This document shows, piece by piece, positions 44,001 to 52,399 of a DNA stretch of 64,000 nucleotides (position 1 is the stretch's first letter; each line of letters starts with the position of its first letter). The position numbers and the translations under genes are program-made. Origin of the DNA: Bin55 sp965203735. Lineage in GTDB: Bacteria; Pseudomonadota; Gammaproteobacteria; Pseudomonadales; Azotimanducaceae. The stretch spans positions 1,364,001 through 1,428,000 of the forward strand of contig OZ241909.1 of NCBI GenBank assembly GCA_965203735.1, read 5' to 3'. Under the pieces are notes generated by a model. That model did not search any database. It had not been told where the DNA came from and worked only from the letters and a program-made list of their open reading frames with translations.

Positions 44001-45351
44001 GTTCTCGTTCAAGTGTCGAATAGGGGAAACTACGTGATATTGTCGAATAAACTTCGTCCACTGAACAGGGACTTGCCACCACATGAGAAACAATGAGCTG
44101 AGCCAGAAGATCTAGTGGCCCGGTCATGGGTTTCAGCGGTTCAATGTCACGTTCGTCGATGGCTCGAACCAGTGCGGCGGCGTCAACCAAGTCACGTGCG
44201 TGGGTGGGAAAGAGCCGCCCGCGAGAAGTGTCTCCGACACAATGCCCGGAACGTCCTATTCGTTGCAAAGCCGAAGAGACTCGTTGAGGCGATTGGACCA
44301 AGAGCACTTCGTCAAGTGCGCCGATGTCTATACCCATCTCTAACGAGCTAGTTGCGACTATTGATCGTAACTCTCCTTGTTTTAGTCGCGATTCCACTTC
44401 CTCACGGATTTCACGAGACAGTGAGCCGTGATGCGAATACGCAATCAGCGATTCGGAGAGGGAGTTCAAGTCATGGGCGATCCGTTCCGCCATGCGACGA
44501 GACTCTACAAATACAAGCGTAGAGTTGTTGCTGTCGATTGCCGCGTGAAACTCCTTAACGAGATGTTCCCAAATTGGTTGTGATTCTTCGTATGCGCGAA
44601 TGGCACTTTCGGGCATGTGTACGGTAAGCGAGATTTCCTTTGCCGAATCGGATTCGACCATCCCTACCGTACGGGCATTTCCGTGTTGATCGAAACCTGC
44701 TACGTACTCTGCGATGACCGAAAGAGGACGTACGGTCGCAGACAGAGCGATACGATGGAATTCACCTGAGAGGTTGACGATGCGTTCCAGACAGGCCATG
44801 AGCATTGCTCCGCGGCGATTTTCCACCATGGCATGGATTTCGTCCAATACGACAGTTTCCACGTGATCAAAGAGTCGTTGGCTGCGTTTTGCCGTGAGCA
44901 TGAACATCAGACTCTCGGGTGTAGTTACCAAGATTTCTGGCGGGCGACGAATCATCCGGGCACGAATTGACTGTGGCGTGTCTCCACTTCGTGTCTGAAC
45001 GTGTATTGACGGAAACGCGAGTTCAGATCGGTCGAACAATTCTTGTAGCTCTCGCAATGGCTCGATCAGATTGCGGTGTATGTCGTTGTTGAGAGCTTTG
45101 AGAGGAGACACATAGACAACTCGAACCCAGCCAGTTTCAAGGTCACCTTGAACAAATCGATCTATAAGGGAGAGAAAAGCAGTTAGTGTCTTGCCGCTTC
45201 CAGTTGGAGCCGTGATCACCAAGTTCTCTTTCTCGGCGATTCTGGGCCAGCTACGCTCTTGAACTTGAGTGGGAGATCCGTACTTATTCTTGAACCACTC
45301 TTGGACGAGAGGATGGAACCCAAAATCCGTTTGTCTTGTGTGTACAGTCAC
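41071..45351 (-). CDS. lhr: Lhr-family large ATP-dependent helicase
   Basis: A 1426-residue superfamily 2 helicase. N-terminal motifs are Walker A TAPTGSGKTLTAF near residue 50, VVYVSPLKALNND, VVLDEIHAM (DEIH), and LSATVRPL. The second RecA domain has ATSSLEMGIDIG and RIGRSGH. The rest fits the Lhr core plus the long C-terminal extension of full-length Lhr. These enzymes move 3'-5' on DNA and are tied to repair. No adjacent phosphoesterase or ligase partner is present. Confidence 0.92.
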   Translation of the reverse strand: MTVHTRQTDFGFHPLVQEWFKNKYGSPTQVQERSWPRIAEKENLVITAPTGSGKTLTAFLSLIDRFVQGDLETGWVRVVYVSPLKALNNDIHRNLIEPLRELQELFDRSELAFPSIHVQTRSGDTPQSIRARMIRRPPEILVTTPESLMFMLTAKRSQRLFDHVETVVLDEIHAMVENRRGAMLMACLERIVNLSGEFHRIALSATVRPLSVIAEYVAGFDQHGNARTVGMVESDSAKEISLTVHMPESAIRAYEESQPIWEHLVKEFHAAIDSNNSTLVFVESRRMAERIAHDLNSLSESLIAYSHHGSLSREIREEVESRLKQGELRSIVATSSLEMGIDIGALDEVLLVQSPQRVSSALQRIGRSGHCVGDTSRGRLFPTHARDLVDAAALVRAIDERDIEPLKPMTGPLDLLAQLIVSHVVASPCSVDEVYSTISRSFPYSTLEREQFDLVIGLLTGRYEEARIRSLQPRVALDRAKGEISARKGASLALYASGGVIPDRGYYRLRHVDSGTLIGELDEEYVWEAKIGQRLTFGTQQWEVTSITHNDVNVRSIGSSSPTVPFFRSESLNRDFHFSNLVGDFLADADQLLQKGDSSSLQNLLLSRGFEESAAAHLLDLLIRQRESTHVLPHKDNLVVELVGVGPGGYVSGTSDEQVIFHTNWGGRVNHPIALALGAAWREVYRTEPDIYCDNYSIAIQLKQEADVDSILKFLDPVLFEKRLSSALERSGFFGARFRECAGRALLLNKARFDQRVPLWMTRMQSKKLMAAAQDYDDFPILLETWRTCLNDEFDLKATEQILQRVAEGLIETIVVRNKLPSPFAMGINYDQIGRYMYEQDEPEQRQSSGITSDLIDTAIQNPTLRPTLERSVISEFERKVQRRELNYEPEDPLELEEWVKARIWISSDEWFDELEPPPVLSELKTESWSGYTHPENEALIQENPTQAVANSLQFYGPHSRERLFQLIPIERDQMDSIVDELIASEVLVDDVLVSDQEERLICDRENLDILLRLQRSANRVSVEPISVRQWPRFLIAWQDFAARDEETPSPLSIVEYMRGYSAPLTFWLRDVWLPRLGDIPIDEIEQSLNSHETCWRGTDREKIAFGFHEDIAFTTLPNPKIQQIESSFVDPGGRYTFAQLRKNSTISLEEFNRAFWDAIWSGSIASDSLTPLRSGIKQKFNSPVRVTQNSSPNYRSHRRTVRSRMLPTWPGVWYLTTSKPEPNEQLERLENQKERAKVLLDRYGVVTKETANREGEGFRWREVFQAFRLMELSGEVTTGLFVSGFSGPQFARNDAIRVLGNHDVSGTLWISAYDSISPCGLGIDWPELPARRVGNYLGLVDGEVVCSSTAQGRRLYVFTDESDERLHLLFAKMSLAVTDEKSFAIEEINNVPARSSPYLEPILKATNGYRDHTKIHIEQLTQSIA

Positions 45352-45418
45352 TGAGAGATGCTAGAGGGGCCTACTCGCACGAGACTCGGTCGGTTCGAGT
45401 GCAAGACCTGAAGACTTT

Positions 45419-46198
45419 CTAATACCAATCGTAGTCGACTGTTCCGCCTGCATTGCACAAAATACGGGTTCCCGTCATGTAGGAATTCTCGGCCGACACA
45501 AGAAACCGTACAAGGTTTGCGATTTCTTCTGGTTGGCAGACATGACCAAAAGGAGACACATCGTCCAGCTCTCCAATGTCCAAGATTCCTGCTCGTGCAC
45601 GCATGAGACGTCGTCCCATTTCTGTATCCACCAATCCGGGAGCGACAACATTGGCTCGAATTCCGTGATCGCGTTCTTCTCTTGCAATGGTGTATGCCAG
45701 TATTTCTAGGGCTGCCTTGGCCATGTTGTATGGTGCGCCATTGGCAATCGGATCTGAAGTAGTCGCGCTGGAGATCATGACGATGTCAGCGCGCTCCGCG
45801 TGACGCATTTGAGGAATGAGCATTCGGCAAATCGTATGTGCGGCGAATGCATGGATTTGCATTACTTTCTCCACTTCGGCGGCGTTGGTTTCCGCTACGG
45901 AAAGTCCGCGACTTGCAATGCCCGCATTGTTCACAAGAATGTCGGCGTGACCAAGATCCGTGTTCACTTGGTCCACTAGCGACTCACACTCGCTTTCAAC
46001 TTCCAAATGTGCGCAATAGGCTTTTGCTCGAACGCCTTCCTTTCTAAGATCTTCCACGGTGCTCAGCGCAGCTGCTTCATCTCTGCGATAGCTGAGAGCC
46101 ACGTCAGAGCCAGCCGCGCCCAAAGCCATCGAGATTGAGCGACCGATTCCTCGTCCGCCTCCCGTGACAAGCGCAATTCGACCGCGAAGGGAAGTCAT
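45419..46198 (-). CDS. Short-chain dehydrogenase/reductase
   Basis: A 259-residue SDR. The cofactor motif is VTGGGRGIGRSIS near residue 12, the NNAG motif is in ILVNNAGIAS, and the catalytic Tyr-Lys is in APYNMAKAAL, with the helper Ser in MISSATTSD. The frame reads open to 46339, but the ATG at 46198 overlaps the previous stop (TAATG) and starts directly before the family core. It is co-transcribed with the upstream enoyl-CoA hydratase, so it likely acts as a 3-hydroxyacyl-CoA or 3-oxoacyl reductase; the substrate is not proven. Confidence 0.88.
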   Translation of the reverse strand: MTSLRGRIALVTGGGRGIGRSISMALGAAGSDVALSYRRDEAAALSTVEDLRKEGVRAKAYCAHLEVESECESLVDQVNTDLGHADILVNNAGIASRGLSVAETNAAEVEKVMQIHAFAAHTICRMLIPQMRHAERADIVMISSATTSDPIANGAPYNMAKAALEILAYTIAREERDHGIRANVVAPGLVDTEMGRRLMRARAGILDIGELDDVSPFGHVCQPEEIANLVRFLVSAENSYMTGTRILCNAGGTVDYDWY

Positions 46199-46977
46199 TA
46201 GCGTCCTTTGAATTGTGGGTCGCGTTTCGTTAGAAAAGCAGAAACACCTTCCGAATTGTCTTCCGTCTTCCCTGCTTCCGATTGTAAGCGAGCTTCCATG
46301 TCTAACTGTTGTTCGTACGCGTTGTGCGGCGATGCCCAATACAACCTTCGGATCATTCCGAGAGAAGCCGGTCCTCGAGCAAGCCTTCCTGCTATTTCCA
46401 TTGCGCCTTCCAACAGCTGCTCATTGTCTTCGTATATTCGGTTGATTAATCCCCATTCCATTGCTTTTTCGGCAGGTAGTCGTTCTGCGAGCATTGATAG
46501 CTCAAGTGCTCGGCCCCATCCAATCAAACGAGGCAAGAGAAATGTAGACCCACCGTCCGGGACAAGCCCAATCCTTGCAAATGCCTGCAAGAAGAAAGCG
46601 TTCTTGGATGCACAGACAATGTCGCCCATCAGTGCGAAGCTCATTCCAACGCCTGCGGCAGGCCCGTTGACTGCCGTTACGATGGGAATTTCCAAGTCTC
46701 TAAGTGTGAGAAAGAGAGGGTGGTATCCCCCTCTCAAAGACCCATCAATATTTGAGCCGCCACCTAAATCGGAGAGATTGGCTCCGGAGCAGAACCCCCG
46801 ACCGACACCTGTAAGTAACAGACACCGAGCGTTACTATCTGGTCGTGCAATACTCGCAACTGCTTGTTTCAATTCTCCGAGCATTTCATTTCCAATCGCG
46901 TTTCTGACACTTGGGTCGTTGAATCGAATGATTGCCACATGGTCTTGAGTTTCGCATTCAATCTTGTTGAAATTCAC
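46198..46977 (-). CDS. Enoyl-CoA hydratase/isomerase
   Basis: A 259-residue crotonase-fold enzyme. Marks are IIRFNDPSVRNAIGNEM, LTGVGRGFCSGANLSDL (oxyanion-hole Gly) and VNGPAAGVGMSFAL. The second glutamate region reads ARIGLVPDGGSTFLLPRLIG, with a Asp-Gly where hydratases often carry the catalytic Glu, so isomerase or another crotonase activity is possible. It is coupled to the SDR gene by TAATG overlap. Confidence 0.88.
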   Translation of the reverse strand: MNFNKIECETQDHVAIIRFNDPSVRNAIGNEMLGELKQAVASIARPDSNARCLLLTGVGRGFCSGANLSDLGGGSNIDGSLRGGYHPLFLTLRDLEIPIVTAVNGPAAGVGMSFALMGDIVCASKNAFFLQAFARIGLVPDGGSTFLLPRLIGWGRALELSMLAERLPAEKAMEWGLINRIYEDNEQLLEGAMEIAGRLARGPASLGMIRRLYWASPHNAYEQQLDMEARLQSEAGKTEDNSEGVSAFLTKRDPQFKGR

Positions 46978-47067
46978 TGTTCTGCTTATATTCCTGTATT
47001 AGAGTCCCTACATGGATTGTGCATGAAGTGGATGTCTGTGTGAACTATCCGATATGGTTGTGCCGTT

Positions 47068-47961
47068 TTGAGAGTTGAACTAACACCGACAAAAGTCCGA
47101 AGAATCGTCCAGGAAAACACTGAGATTTCTATTCAAGATGTCTCACTATTGGGTGCTGGATTCGACTTTGAGACCTATCTGGTTAATGACGAATGGGTGT
47201 TCCGATTCCCGAATACACCCAATGAAGCCGATGCACTTGTGAACGAGAATCACATCCTGAATGATCTTTCATTACCCACGGCAACGCCGGTATACGAACA
47301 CTGGCTGAGCAGCCCAACTGGGTATCCCATGCCGATCGCTGCCTACAGAATTATTCGAGGAGAGTGCATGGAGTCGTTGGACCCGGACTCATGCGACACC
47401 ACTCAATTGGCGAAAGATCTTGGAAAGACTCTCCAGTCGCTACATGGAACCAATGTTCACCATGAGAGACACACTGCGAACCTTGATGACTTTACGTTAA
47501 GAGAAGTCGTTGGAAATCTAAATGCTGTCACAGCCGAATTGCCAACCAGCGAGCAATCGACTGTCACTCAGTTTGTTGAGCGGTATCGTCACAACAACAA
47601 GAACGTACGATCCGCAAGGATTCATGGAGACTTGGGAGTAGAGCACGTAATCACAAGAGCAGGTCGCTACCTAGTAGGCGTCATTGATTGGTCGAATGCA
47701 ACGATCGGCAATAGATTCAAGGACTTTATTGGCCTATGGGGTTGGGGAGGAGACCGTTTTGTACAAAGAGTGCTGACCTATTACCATGACCGGCCTCAGC
47801 ACATCGACTGGGGGTTTATCCGGGTACATGGATTGATGTATTGCCTTCATCGACTCAAGCTAGCCGTATTGCACAATCACAACTATTCGTCAATCCTACG
47901 CAATCGTCTTCGAAAGAGAATCAAAGAGACAAGAGGAATGTGTCCGAGCGATCTGCCATGA
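47068..47961 (+). CDS. APH-fold phosphotransferase
   Basis: A 297-residue aminoglycoside-phosphotransferase-like kinase. The catalytic loop is ARIHGDLGVEHVI near residue 190 (H-G-D-x-x-x-x-N variant, here His replaces Asn), and the metal-binding Asp is in VGVIDWSNATIG. The nucleotide-binding N-lobe (LLGAGFDFETYLVN, then WVFRFP) is present. The start is TTG at 47068; no ATG fits. The stop overlaps the following acetyltransferase (ATGA). Substrate unknown; a small-molecule or antibiotic-type kinase is plausible. Confidence 0.8.
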   Translation: MRVELTPTKVRRIVQENTEISIQDVSLLGAGFDFETYLVNDEWVFRFPNTPNEADALVNENHILNDLSLPTATPVYEHWLSSPTGYPMPIAAYRIIRGECMESLDPDSCDTTQLAKDLGKTLQSLHGTNVHHERHTANLDDFTLREVVGNLNAVTAELPTSEQSTVTQFVERYRHNNKNVRSARIHGDLGVEHVITRAGRYLVGVIDWSNATIGNRFKDFIGLWGWGGDRFVQRVLTYYHDRPQHIDWGFIRVHGLMYCLHRLKLAVLHNHNYSSILRNRLRKRIKETRGMCPSDLP

Positions 47962-48482
47962 CAGAACCCTTCATTGAAATCGAACTAGCTCGAAACCGAG
48001 ATGCTCGCTCAATTGCTTTGCTTGCACGTGACGAAATTGAGTATGGGTTGGGATGGCGATACCGCCCGGAAGCGATCCGAGGATTCATGCACGACCGCGA
48101 AACATTGGTTCTCGTTGCACGAAGCTATGAGGTTAGCGGTAGCAATTCCGAAATTGCGGGATTTGCAGTCATGACTTACAGCGATGTAGACGCACACCTG
48201 CTCCTGCTAGCTGTTTCGCCCCCACACCGTCGTAAAGGAATAGCTCAACGATTAGTTGCTTGGCTCGAAAAAACCGCGCTCTATGCCGGCGTTAAAACGG
48301 TTCATTTAGAGGTGAGGCAAGACAATGACTCGGCACTTACGTTTTATGAATCTGTGGGCTACCGAAGAGTCGAGTTAGCTCATAACTACTACCGAGGTCC
48401 CGACGGTAGGACTGAAAACGCATGGAGAATGCAACGCGTCCTGTTTGAGATTGAAACTCCCAGTGTGGGTTCAGATTCCTAA
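47958..48482 (+). CDS. GNAT-family N-acetyltransferase
   Basis: A 174-residue acetyltransferase, RimI-like. The acetyl-CoA loop is AVSPPHRRKGIAQRLVAWLE (Q/RxxGxG/A type), and the C-terminal half has NDSALTFYESVGYRRVEL. The ATG at 47958 overlaps the kinase stop by four bases, and the longer frame back to 47841 lies inside that gene and is rejected. The kinase-acetyltransferase couple may modify one small molecule. Confidence 0.85.
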   Translation: MTEPFIEIELARNRDARSIALLARDEIEYGLGWRYRPEAIRGFMHDRETLVLVARSYEVSGSNSEIAGFAVMTYSDVDAHLLLLAVSPPHRRKGIAQRLVAWLEKTALYAGVKTVHLEVRQDNDSALTFYESVGYRRVELAHNYYRGPDGRTENAWRMQRVLFEIETPSVGSDS

Positions 48483-48517
48483 ACAACCGAATCGTTGGAA
48501 AGCATCTATGCGATTTG

Positions 48518-49522
48518 CTACCCCAGCAGTTCTAACGCTCGGTCGATCAACGGTTTCATAGATAGGGCAGTTTGTTCCCAACTTGGATCTGGCCGCTTCC
48601 CTCTTCGGTGCAAACTCAGGTTGAACCCAGTAATGATTGCAAACTTGTAGGCAGCAAGCGCTCGGTACCACGCAATATCAGGTAGTCCCTGGCCGTAGGC
48701 TTGAACATATAGATCGGATAGTGCTTCTGGATCCAAGAATACGGGTCGTTTGCCCGATTCACCCTGAAACCAAGCTTCAGAATCGCTAAAGGTACAAATC
48801 CAACCAACATCATTGAGCGTGGCACCTATACCGGTCAATTCCCAATCAATTACCGCCAGTAGAGTTCCTTTGATGTCACAGAACAGGTTGGAAGTCTGAA
48901 AGTCGCCGTGAAAAATCCCTGTTGGAGCAGAACTTGGTAACTTGTCGAGTAGCTTCTGTCGGCATTCGGGTACTCGAGAGAGCAGGTGAGGATCTGCGGA
49001 TCGTTCGTAGAACCGATCCCATCTCTTTACGTCTTCATCGAAGGGGACAGGGTCGCCGAGATATGGAGTCCTTGAAGCGTCTACTTTGTGAATATTGGCT
49101 AATGCGGTCATTACTTGGCGAGCGAGATCATGCCTTGCTTCGTCCGCTAGTGTTGACGCCCACTCGTTTGGACCGATTCGAAGAACATCACCTTCCAGAA
49201 AAGGTACGACAAAATAAGGGCAACCAAACCATTGAAGATCATCACCTGACCACTTCACAGTGCAGTGAGGAACGTCAGTCCCGTCTAGTGCGTTGAGCAC
49301 CTCTACCTGGCGTAAGACATCTGCGGTGCCACGCCAATTGACATTAGGTGGAGGCAATCGAATGAACCATTTTTCTTTCTTGCCTCCTGCAAACACGGTG
49401 AAACCATAAGAGAATCCAGCGTGTCCTGGCATTGTCTCCACGTCTCTAACTTCGACAGATTGGTCTTCGTAGTGATGTCGACAAAACGGCAATAGCCTTT
49501 CCTGAAGTTCGGTAGTGTTCAT
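48518..49522 (-). CDS. APH-fold phosphotransferase, ACAD10/11-like
   Basis: A 334-residue kinase-like protein. The catalytic loop is GIFHGDFQTSNLF and the metal Asp is in LAVIDWELTGIGATLNDVG. The N-lobe Lys-bearing strand appears in KKEKWFIRLPPP. It lies three bases after an acyl-CoA synthetase gene on the same strand. Phosphotransferases beside acyl-CoA metabolism genes are often of the ACAD10/11 type, which phosphorylate hydroxy-acyl-CoAs; that is inference here. Confidence 0.82.
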   Translation of the reverse strand: MNTTELQERLLPFCRHHYEDQSVEVRDVETMPGHAGFSYGFTVFAGGKKEKWFIRLPPPNVNWRGTADVLRQVEVLNALDGTDVPHCTVKWSGDDLQWFGCPYFVVPFLEGDVLRIGPNEWASTLADEARHDLARQVMTALANIHKVDASRTPYLGDPVPFDEDVKRWDRFYERSADPHLLSRVPECRQKLLDKLPSSAPTGIFHGDFQTSNLFCDIKGTLLAVIDWELTGIGATLNDVGWICTFSDSEAWFQGESGKRPVFLDPEALSDLYVQAYGQGLPDIAWYRALAAYKFAIITGFNLSLHRRGKRPDPSWEQTALSMKPLIDRALELLG

Positions 49523-49525
49523 GTT

Positions 49526-51088
49526 CTAGATTGGAGCGGGACCTGGGTACTGGTCGCGTAGCATCCATTTGAGGATTTTGCCGCTTGGGTTTCGTGGAAT
49601 TGACTCCACAAATTCAACACCATAGGGAAGTTTGTAGCGAGCGATCTTGCTTTGTAGAAATTGGAGGACATCCACCTCGGTCAAGTCCGAGTTCTTTCGC
49701 ACGACAATTGCAATGGGACTCTCTCCCCACTTCTCGCTTGGCTGACCAATTACAGCACTCTCCGCGACTTCTGGATGTTCTTGAAGTACGTTCTCGATCT
49801 CTGCGGGATAGATGTTTTCTCCACCTGAAATGATCATGTCTTTGATTCGATCTTGAATATAGATGAATCCTTCTTCGTCTTTGCGAGCTACATCACCGGT
49901 GTGGAGCCAACCGTTCACAATCGTTTCCTTTGTTGCATCTGGTCGATTCCAGTATTCGAGCATTATGTGTTTGCCGCCTACTAACACTTCACCGGACTCA
50001 TTGACATCACACTCCGAGCCATCAGGTCGAACGATGCGCACATCTGTATGAAAAAACGGTTTGCCTGCCGAACCTACCTTGCGGAGGGCATTTGCTTCGT
50101 CTATTGCACTAGCAGGGCCGCAGGACTCGGTTAGTCCGTAGCAAATGACCACTGGCACTCCGAGCTTGTCGTAGGCTTCTATTAGGGCATCGGGTACAGG
50201 AGCTGCTCCCGTGAGTATCAATCGCAACGAAGAGAAATCAAAGCGTCGAACATCCCCCACTTGGAGCATGAAATTCAACATGGCTGGGACCAAGAGACCA
50301 AACGTCACGTTTTCCTTTTCAATCACTTTCCACGCTTGCACGGGATCAAAGCTGTGCATGACCACCGTTGGAACACCCTTGTAGACCATAAGAGTTATTG
50401 GGCTCAGGGCACCTACATGAAACATGGGCATAGGTGAAAAGTAGCGGTCTGTCTCGTGAATGTAGAAAGTTCCCATGAAAGTGAAGATTGCCCAGGCTAC
50501 GGTGTTGTGCGTGTGAACGACCCCTTTAGGTAGACCCGTTGTGCCGGATGTGTACATGATGTACAGCAGGTCGTCGTTGCCAATGCCCAAGTTTGGTTCA
50601 GTTTCAGTACCTTGATCGCGATACTCCTCGTATTCCCTTGCGAACGAAGCTACCGGTGTGTCGTGACTGAGTTGGATCCATTGTTGAACGTCAGTCTTGT
50701 CGCCTCGTGAATTGAGATCTTCGACAACTGGCAGAAAACTGTCATCGAAAATTAGCCGGGTTGTACCGCTGTCTTTAAGAATGAACTCCAACTCATTAGC
50801 CACCAAGCGCCAATTGAGTGGAACACCCACCGCACCAATCTTTGCGAGAGCGAAATACGCTTCCATGAATTCCGCACAATTCCCGAGCAGGAGTCCGATT
50901 CGTTCTCCTTTCGTGACACCTTCGGACAAGAACGCGTTTGCAAGCTTGCAAGACCTAGCATTCAATTCAGCAAACGTGAGTCGTTCCAAAGTCACACCGT
51001 CAACGAAGGCGTCGCGATCTGGGCTGAGCAGAGCGCGCCGGGCAAGCCAAGCTCCGATATTGGTTTTCACGTTTTGTAGGTCGCTCAC
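49526..51088 (-). CDS. AMP-forming acyl-CoA synthetase
   Basis: A 520-residue ANL-superfamily ligase that activates a fatty or aromatic acid to its CoA thioester. The ATP-binding P-loop is LYIMYTSGTTGLPKGVVHTH, with A5 VICYGLTESCG and A7/A8 WLHTGDVARKDEEGF, IKDMIISGGENIYPAEIE. The terminal NPSGKILKW contains the catalytic Lys. The start is GTG at 51088. It is followed by an APH-fold kinase three bases downstream. Confidence 0.92.
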   Translation of the reverse strand: MSDLQNVKTNIGAWLARRALLSPDRDAFVDGVTLERLTFAELNARSCKLANAFLSEGVTKGERIGLLLGNCAEFMEAYFALAKIGAVGVPLNWRLVANELEFILKDSGTTRLIFDDSFLPVVEDLNSRGDKTDVQQWIQLSHDTPVASFAREYEEYRDQGTETEPNLGIGNDDLLYIMYTSGTTGLPKGVVHTHNTVAWAIFTFMGTFYIHETDRYFSPMPMFHVGALSPITLMVYKGVPTVVMHSFDPVQAWKVIEKENVTFGLLVPAMLNFMLQVGDVRRFDFSSLRLILTGAAPVPDALIEAYDKLGVPVVICYGLTESCGPASAIDEANALRKVGSAGKPFFHTDVRIVRPDGSECDVNESGEVLVGGKHIMLEYWNRPDATKETIVNGWLHTGDVARKDEEGFIYIQDRIKDMIISGGENIYPAEIENVLQEHPEVAESAVIGQPSEKWGESPIAIVVRKNSDLTEVDVLQFLQSKIARYKLPYGVEFVESIPRNPSGKILKWMLRDQYPGPAPI

Positions 51089-51359
51089 TTGTGATTATTC
51101 GGTGGATTGTATGTTGTGCTAGATGCGTAGCGCTTGCAAGAGATGCAGAGTTTCTCTTGCGCAGGGGGCTGCTCGACAAGAGAACTCGTACTCCATTCTG
51201 CATGTTCTCGATTCAATTTCATGGTGTTCAATTCGGCATCCCCCGGGGCTCTGTTGTTCGGGTGATCGTGCCACTTCCCCGACCGAAAGTGCGAATGCGT
51301 ATCCCACAGAACTAGATGGGTACGTGTTCAGGTCGATGGAGTCGGCGTAGAGTGGTCTA

Positions 51360-51389
51360 TTGACATTGAAAACGAACTGTTGCTAAAAT
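51360..51389 (+). promoter_or_regulatory. Near-consensus promoter of the MerR-like regulator
   Basis: TTGACA (51360-51365) and TAAAAT (51384-51389) are 18 bases apart, with a perfect -35 and five of six at -10. Transcription would begin at about 51396, inside the TGTACA boxes. Confidence 0.65.
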
Positions 51390-51390
51390 C

Positions 51391-51407
51391 TGTACAAAAT
51401 CTGTACA
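51391..51407. promoter_or_regulatory. Tandem TGTACA operator boxes at the regulator promoter
   Basis: TGTACA repeats at 51391-51396 and 51402-51407, exactly 11 bases apart. GTACA cores recur at 51429-51433 and 51451-51455, 22 bases apart. CarH/LitR-type MerR proteins bind 11-base-spaced T-n-TACA repeats, so autoregulation of the next gene is likely. Confidence 0.55.
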
Positions 51408-51455
51408 CAGGAAGTGTAGGCGAGATTCGTACAGGAAACGAACCAGGACGGTACA

Positions 51456-52322
51456 GTGCAAGAACAACTCTACAAGATCGGAGCAGTCGCTCAAGAGACC
51501 GGCCTAGCAGTCGAAAGACTGAGGGCATGGGAACGGCGATATGGATTCGATCCAGCGCATAAAGTCAATCGAACCAGGTATTACGACAAGGACCAAGTCA
51601 CCAAACTGTCGTTGATAAAGGATCTGCTTGAGCGAGGTCATTCAATAAAGCAGTTGGTGGACTTGACCATCGACGAATTGAACGACTTGGCCGACACGCG
51701 TCCCTCGGTGCTCGTACACAGCCAATGTTCATTAGTAATTGTTGGTCCCGCTATAGAAGACATGGAGGCAAGTGCCTCGACGGATAGCTGCGAGATCGTA
51801 GCTCGCATGCATACGCTGGACGAGTTGGAATCCAATCTAGACAGAATCCAAGACGCGAGTGCGGTTATAGTCGAAGTTGACAGTCTCGATCCGAAAAGAC
51901 TCGAGGGTTTACAGGATGCCCTCTCAATTCCTTTGATCGTAGTCTACCGTTATGCAAGCACAGGTGACTTGACAGAAGCTGCAGAAAAGGAACTGTCTTT
52001 CTACAAGCTGGGGGAAATCAGCTGGAACGATCTTCTACTGACTGCCACACGTCAACTGGGCATCCTTGAGCATTCAGCGGTCGGCGCGAATAGATTCACT
52101 GATGCTGAGCTTTACCACTTAAGCCGGACTAGCTTTAAAGGCGATATTGCACCTAAGGATCTGGTCGACATAGTTCTCGCACAACGTGCTCTTGCAAGTC
52201 ATGTGAATCGTCACACAAACAACGCATTTGGGGTAGAACTGGCAGGGGTGATTCAGCTGTCGTCCTCCACGATGGAGAGTGCGCTGGAACTTGTGGCAAA
52301 AGAATATGAACTTTTTAGTTGA
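51456..52322 (+). CDS. MerR-family regulator, LitR/CarH-like N-terminus
   Basis: A 288-residue transcription factor. The N-terminal winged helix reads YKIGAVAQETGLAVERLRAWERRYGF and RYYDKDQVTKLSLIKDLLERGHSIKQL, matching LitR/CarH/MlrA-type MerR proteins. The following 200 residues (LVIVGPAIEDMEASASTDS, then a long helical end) lack the cobalamin motifs of CarH, so it may sense something else or nothing. The start is GTG at 51456. A consensus promoter with TGTACA boxes over the start site points to autorepression. It sits directly before a regulatory RNA candidate with another TGTAC palindrome. Confidence 0.82.
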   Translation: MQEQLYKIGAVAQETGLAVERLRAWERRYGFDPAHKVNRTRYYDKDQVTKLSLIKDLLERGHSIKQLVDLTIDELNDLADTRPSVLVHSQCSLVIVGPAIEDMEASASTDSCEIVARMHTLDELESNLDRIQDASAVIVEVDSLDPKRLEGLQDALSIPLIVVYRYASTGDLTEAAEKELSFYKLGEISWNDLLLTATRQLGILEHSAVGANRFTDAELYHLSRTSFKGDIAPKDLVDIVLAQRALASHVNRHTNNAFGVELAGVIQLSSSTMESALELVAKEYELFS

Positions 52323-52339
52323 AAAAAAGTTCGTTTTAG

Positions 52340-52350
52340 TGTACAGTACA
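52340..52350. promoter_or_regulatory. TGTAC-A-GTACA palindrome upstream of the RNA promoter
   Basis: A perfect 11-base palindrome centred about 55 bases before the predicted RNA start, built from the same TGTACA unit as the MerR-gene operator. It could be an activator or repressor site for the RNA gene. Confidence 0.45.
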
Positions 52351-52364
52351 TGAACTGGACAGGC

Positions 52365-52393
52365 TTGACCTAATTTTCGATTTGGTGTAGCAT
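52365..52393 (+). promoter_or_regulatory. Promoter of the CsrB-like RNA candidate
   Basis: TTGACC (52365-52370) and TAGCAT (52388-52393) are 17 bases apart. The -35 is five of six; the -10 is four of six. Transcription would begin near 52400. Confidence 0.5.
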
Positions 52394-52399
52394 CCAGTA

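Noticed and set aside
46208..46948. 246-residue plus-strand frame
   Set aside because: Antisense to the enoyl-CoA hydratase gene, with Ser/Pro-rich shadow composition.
47841..47957. N-terminal extension of the acetyltransferase
   Set aside because: It overlaps the upstream kinase gene; the ATGA overlap at 47958 gives the normal family start.
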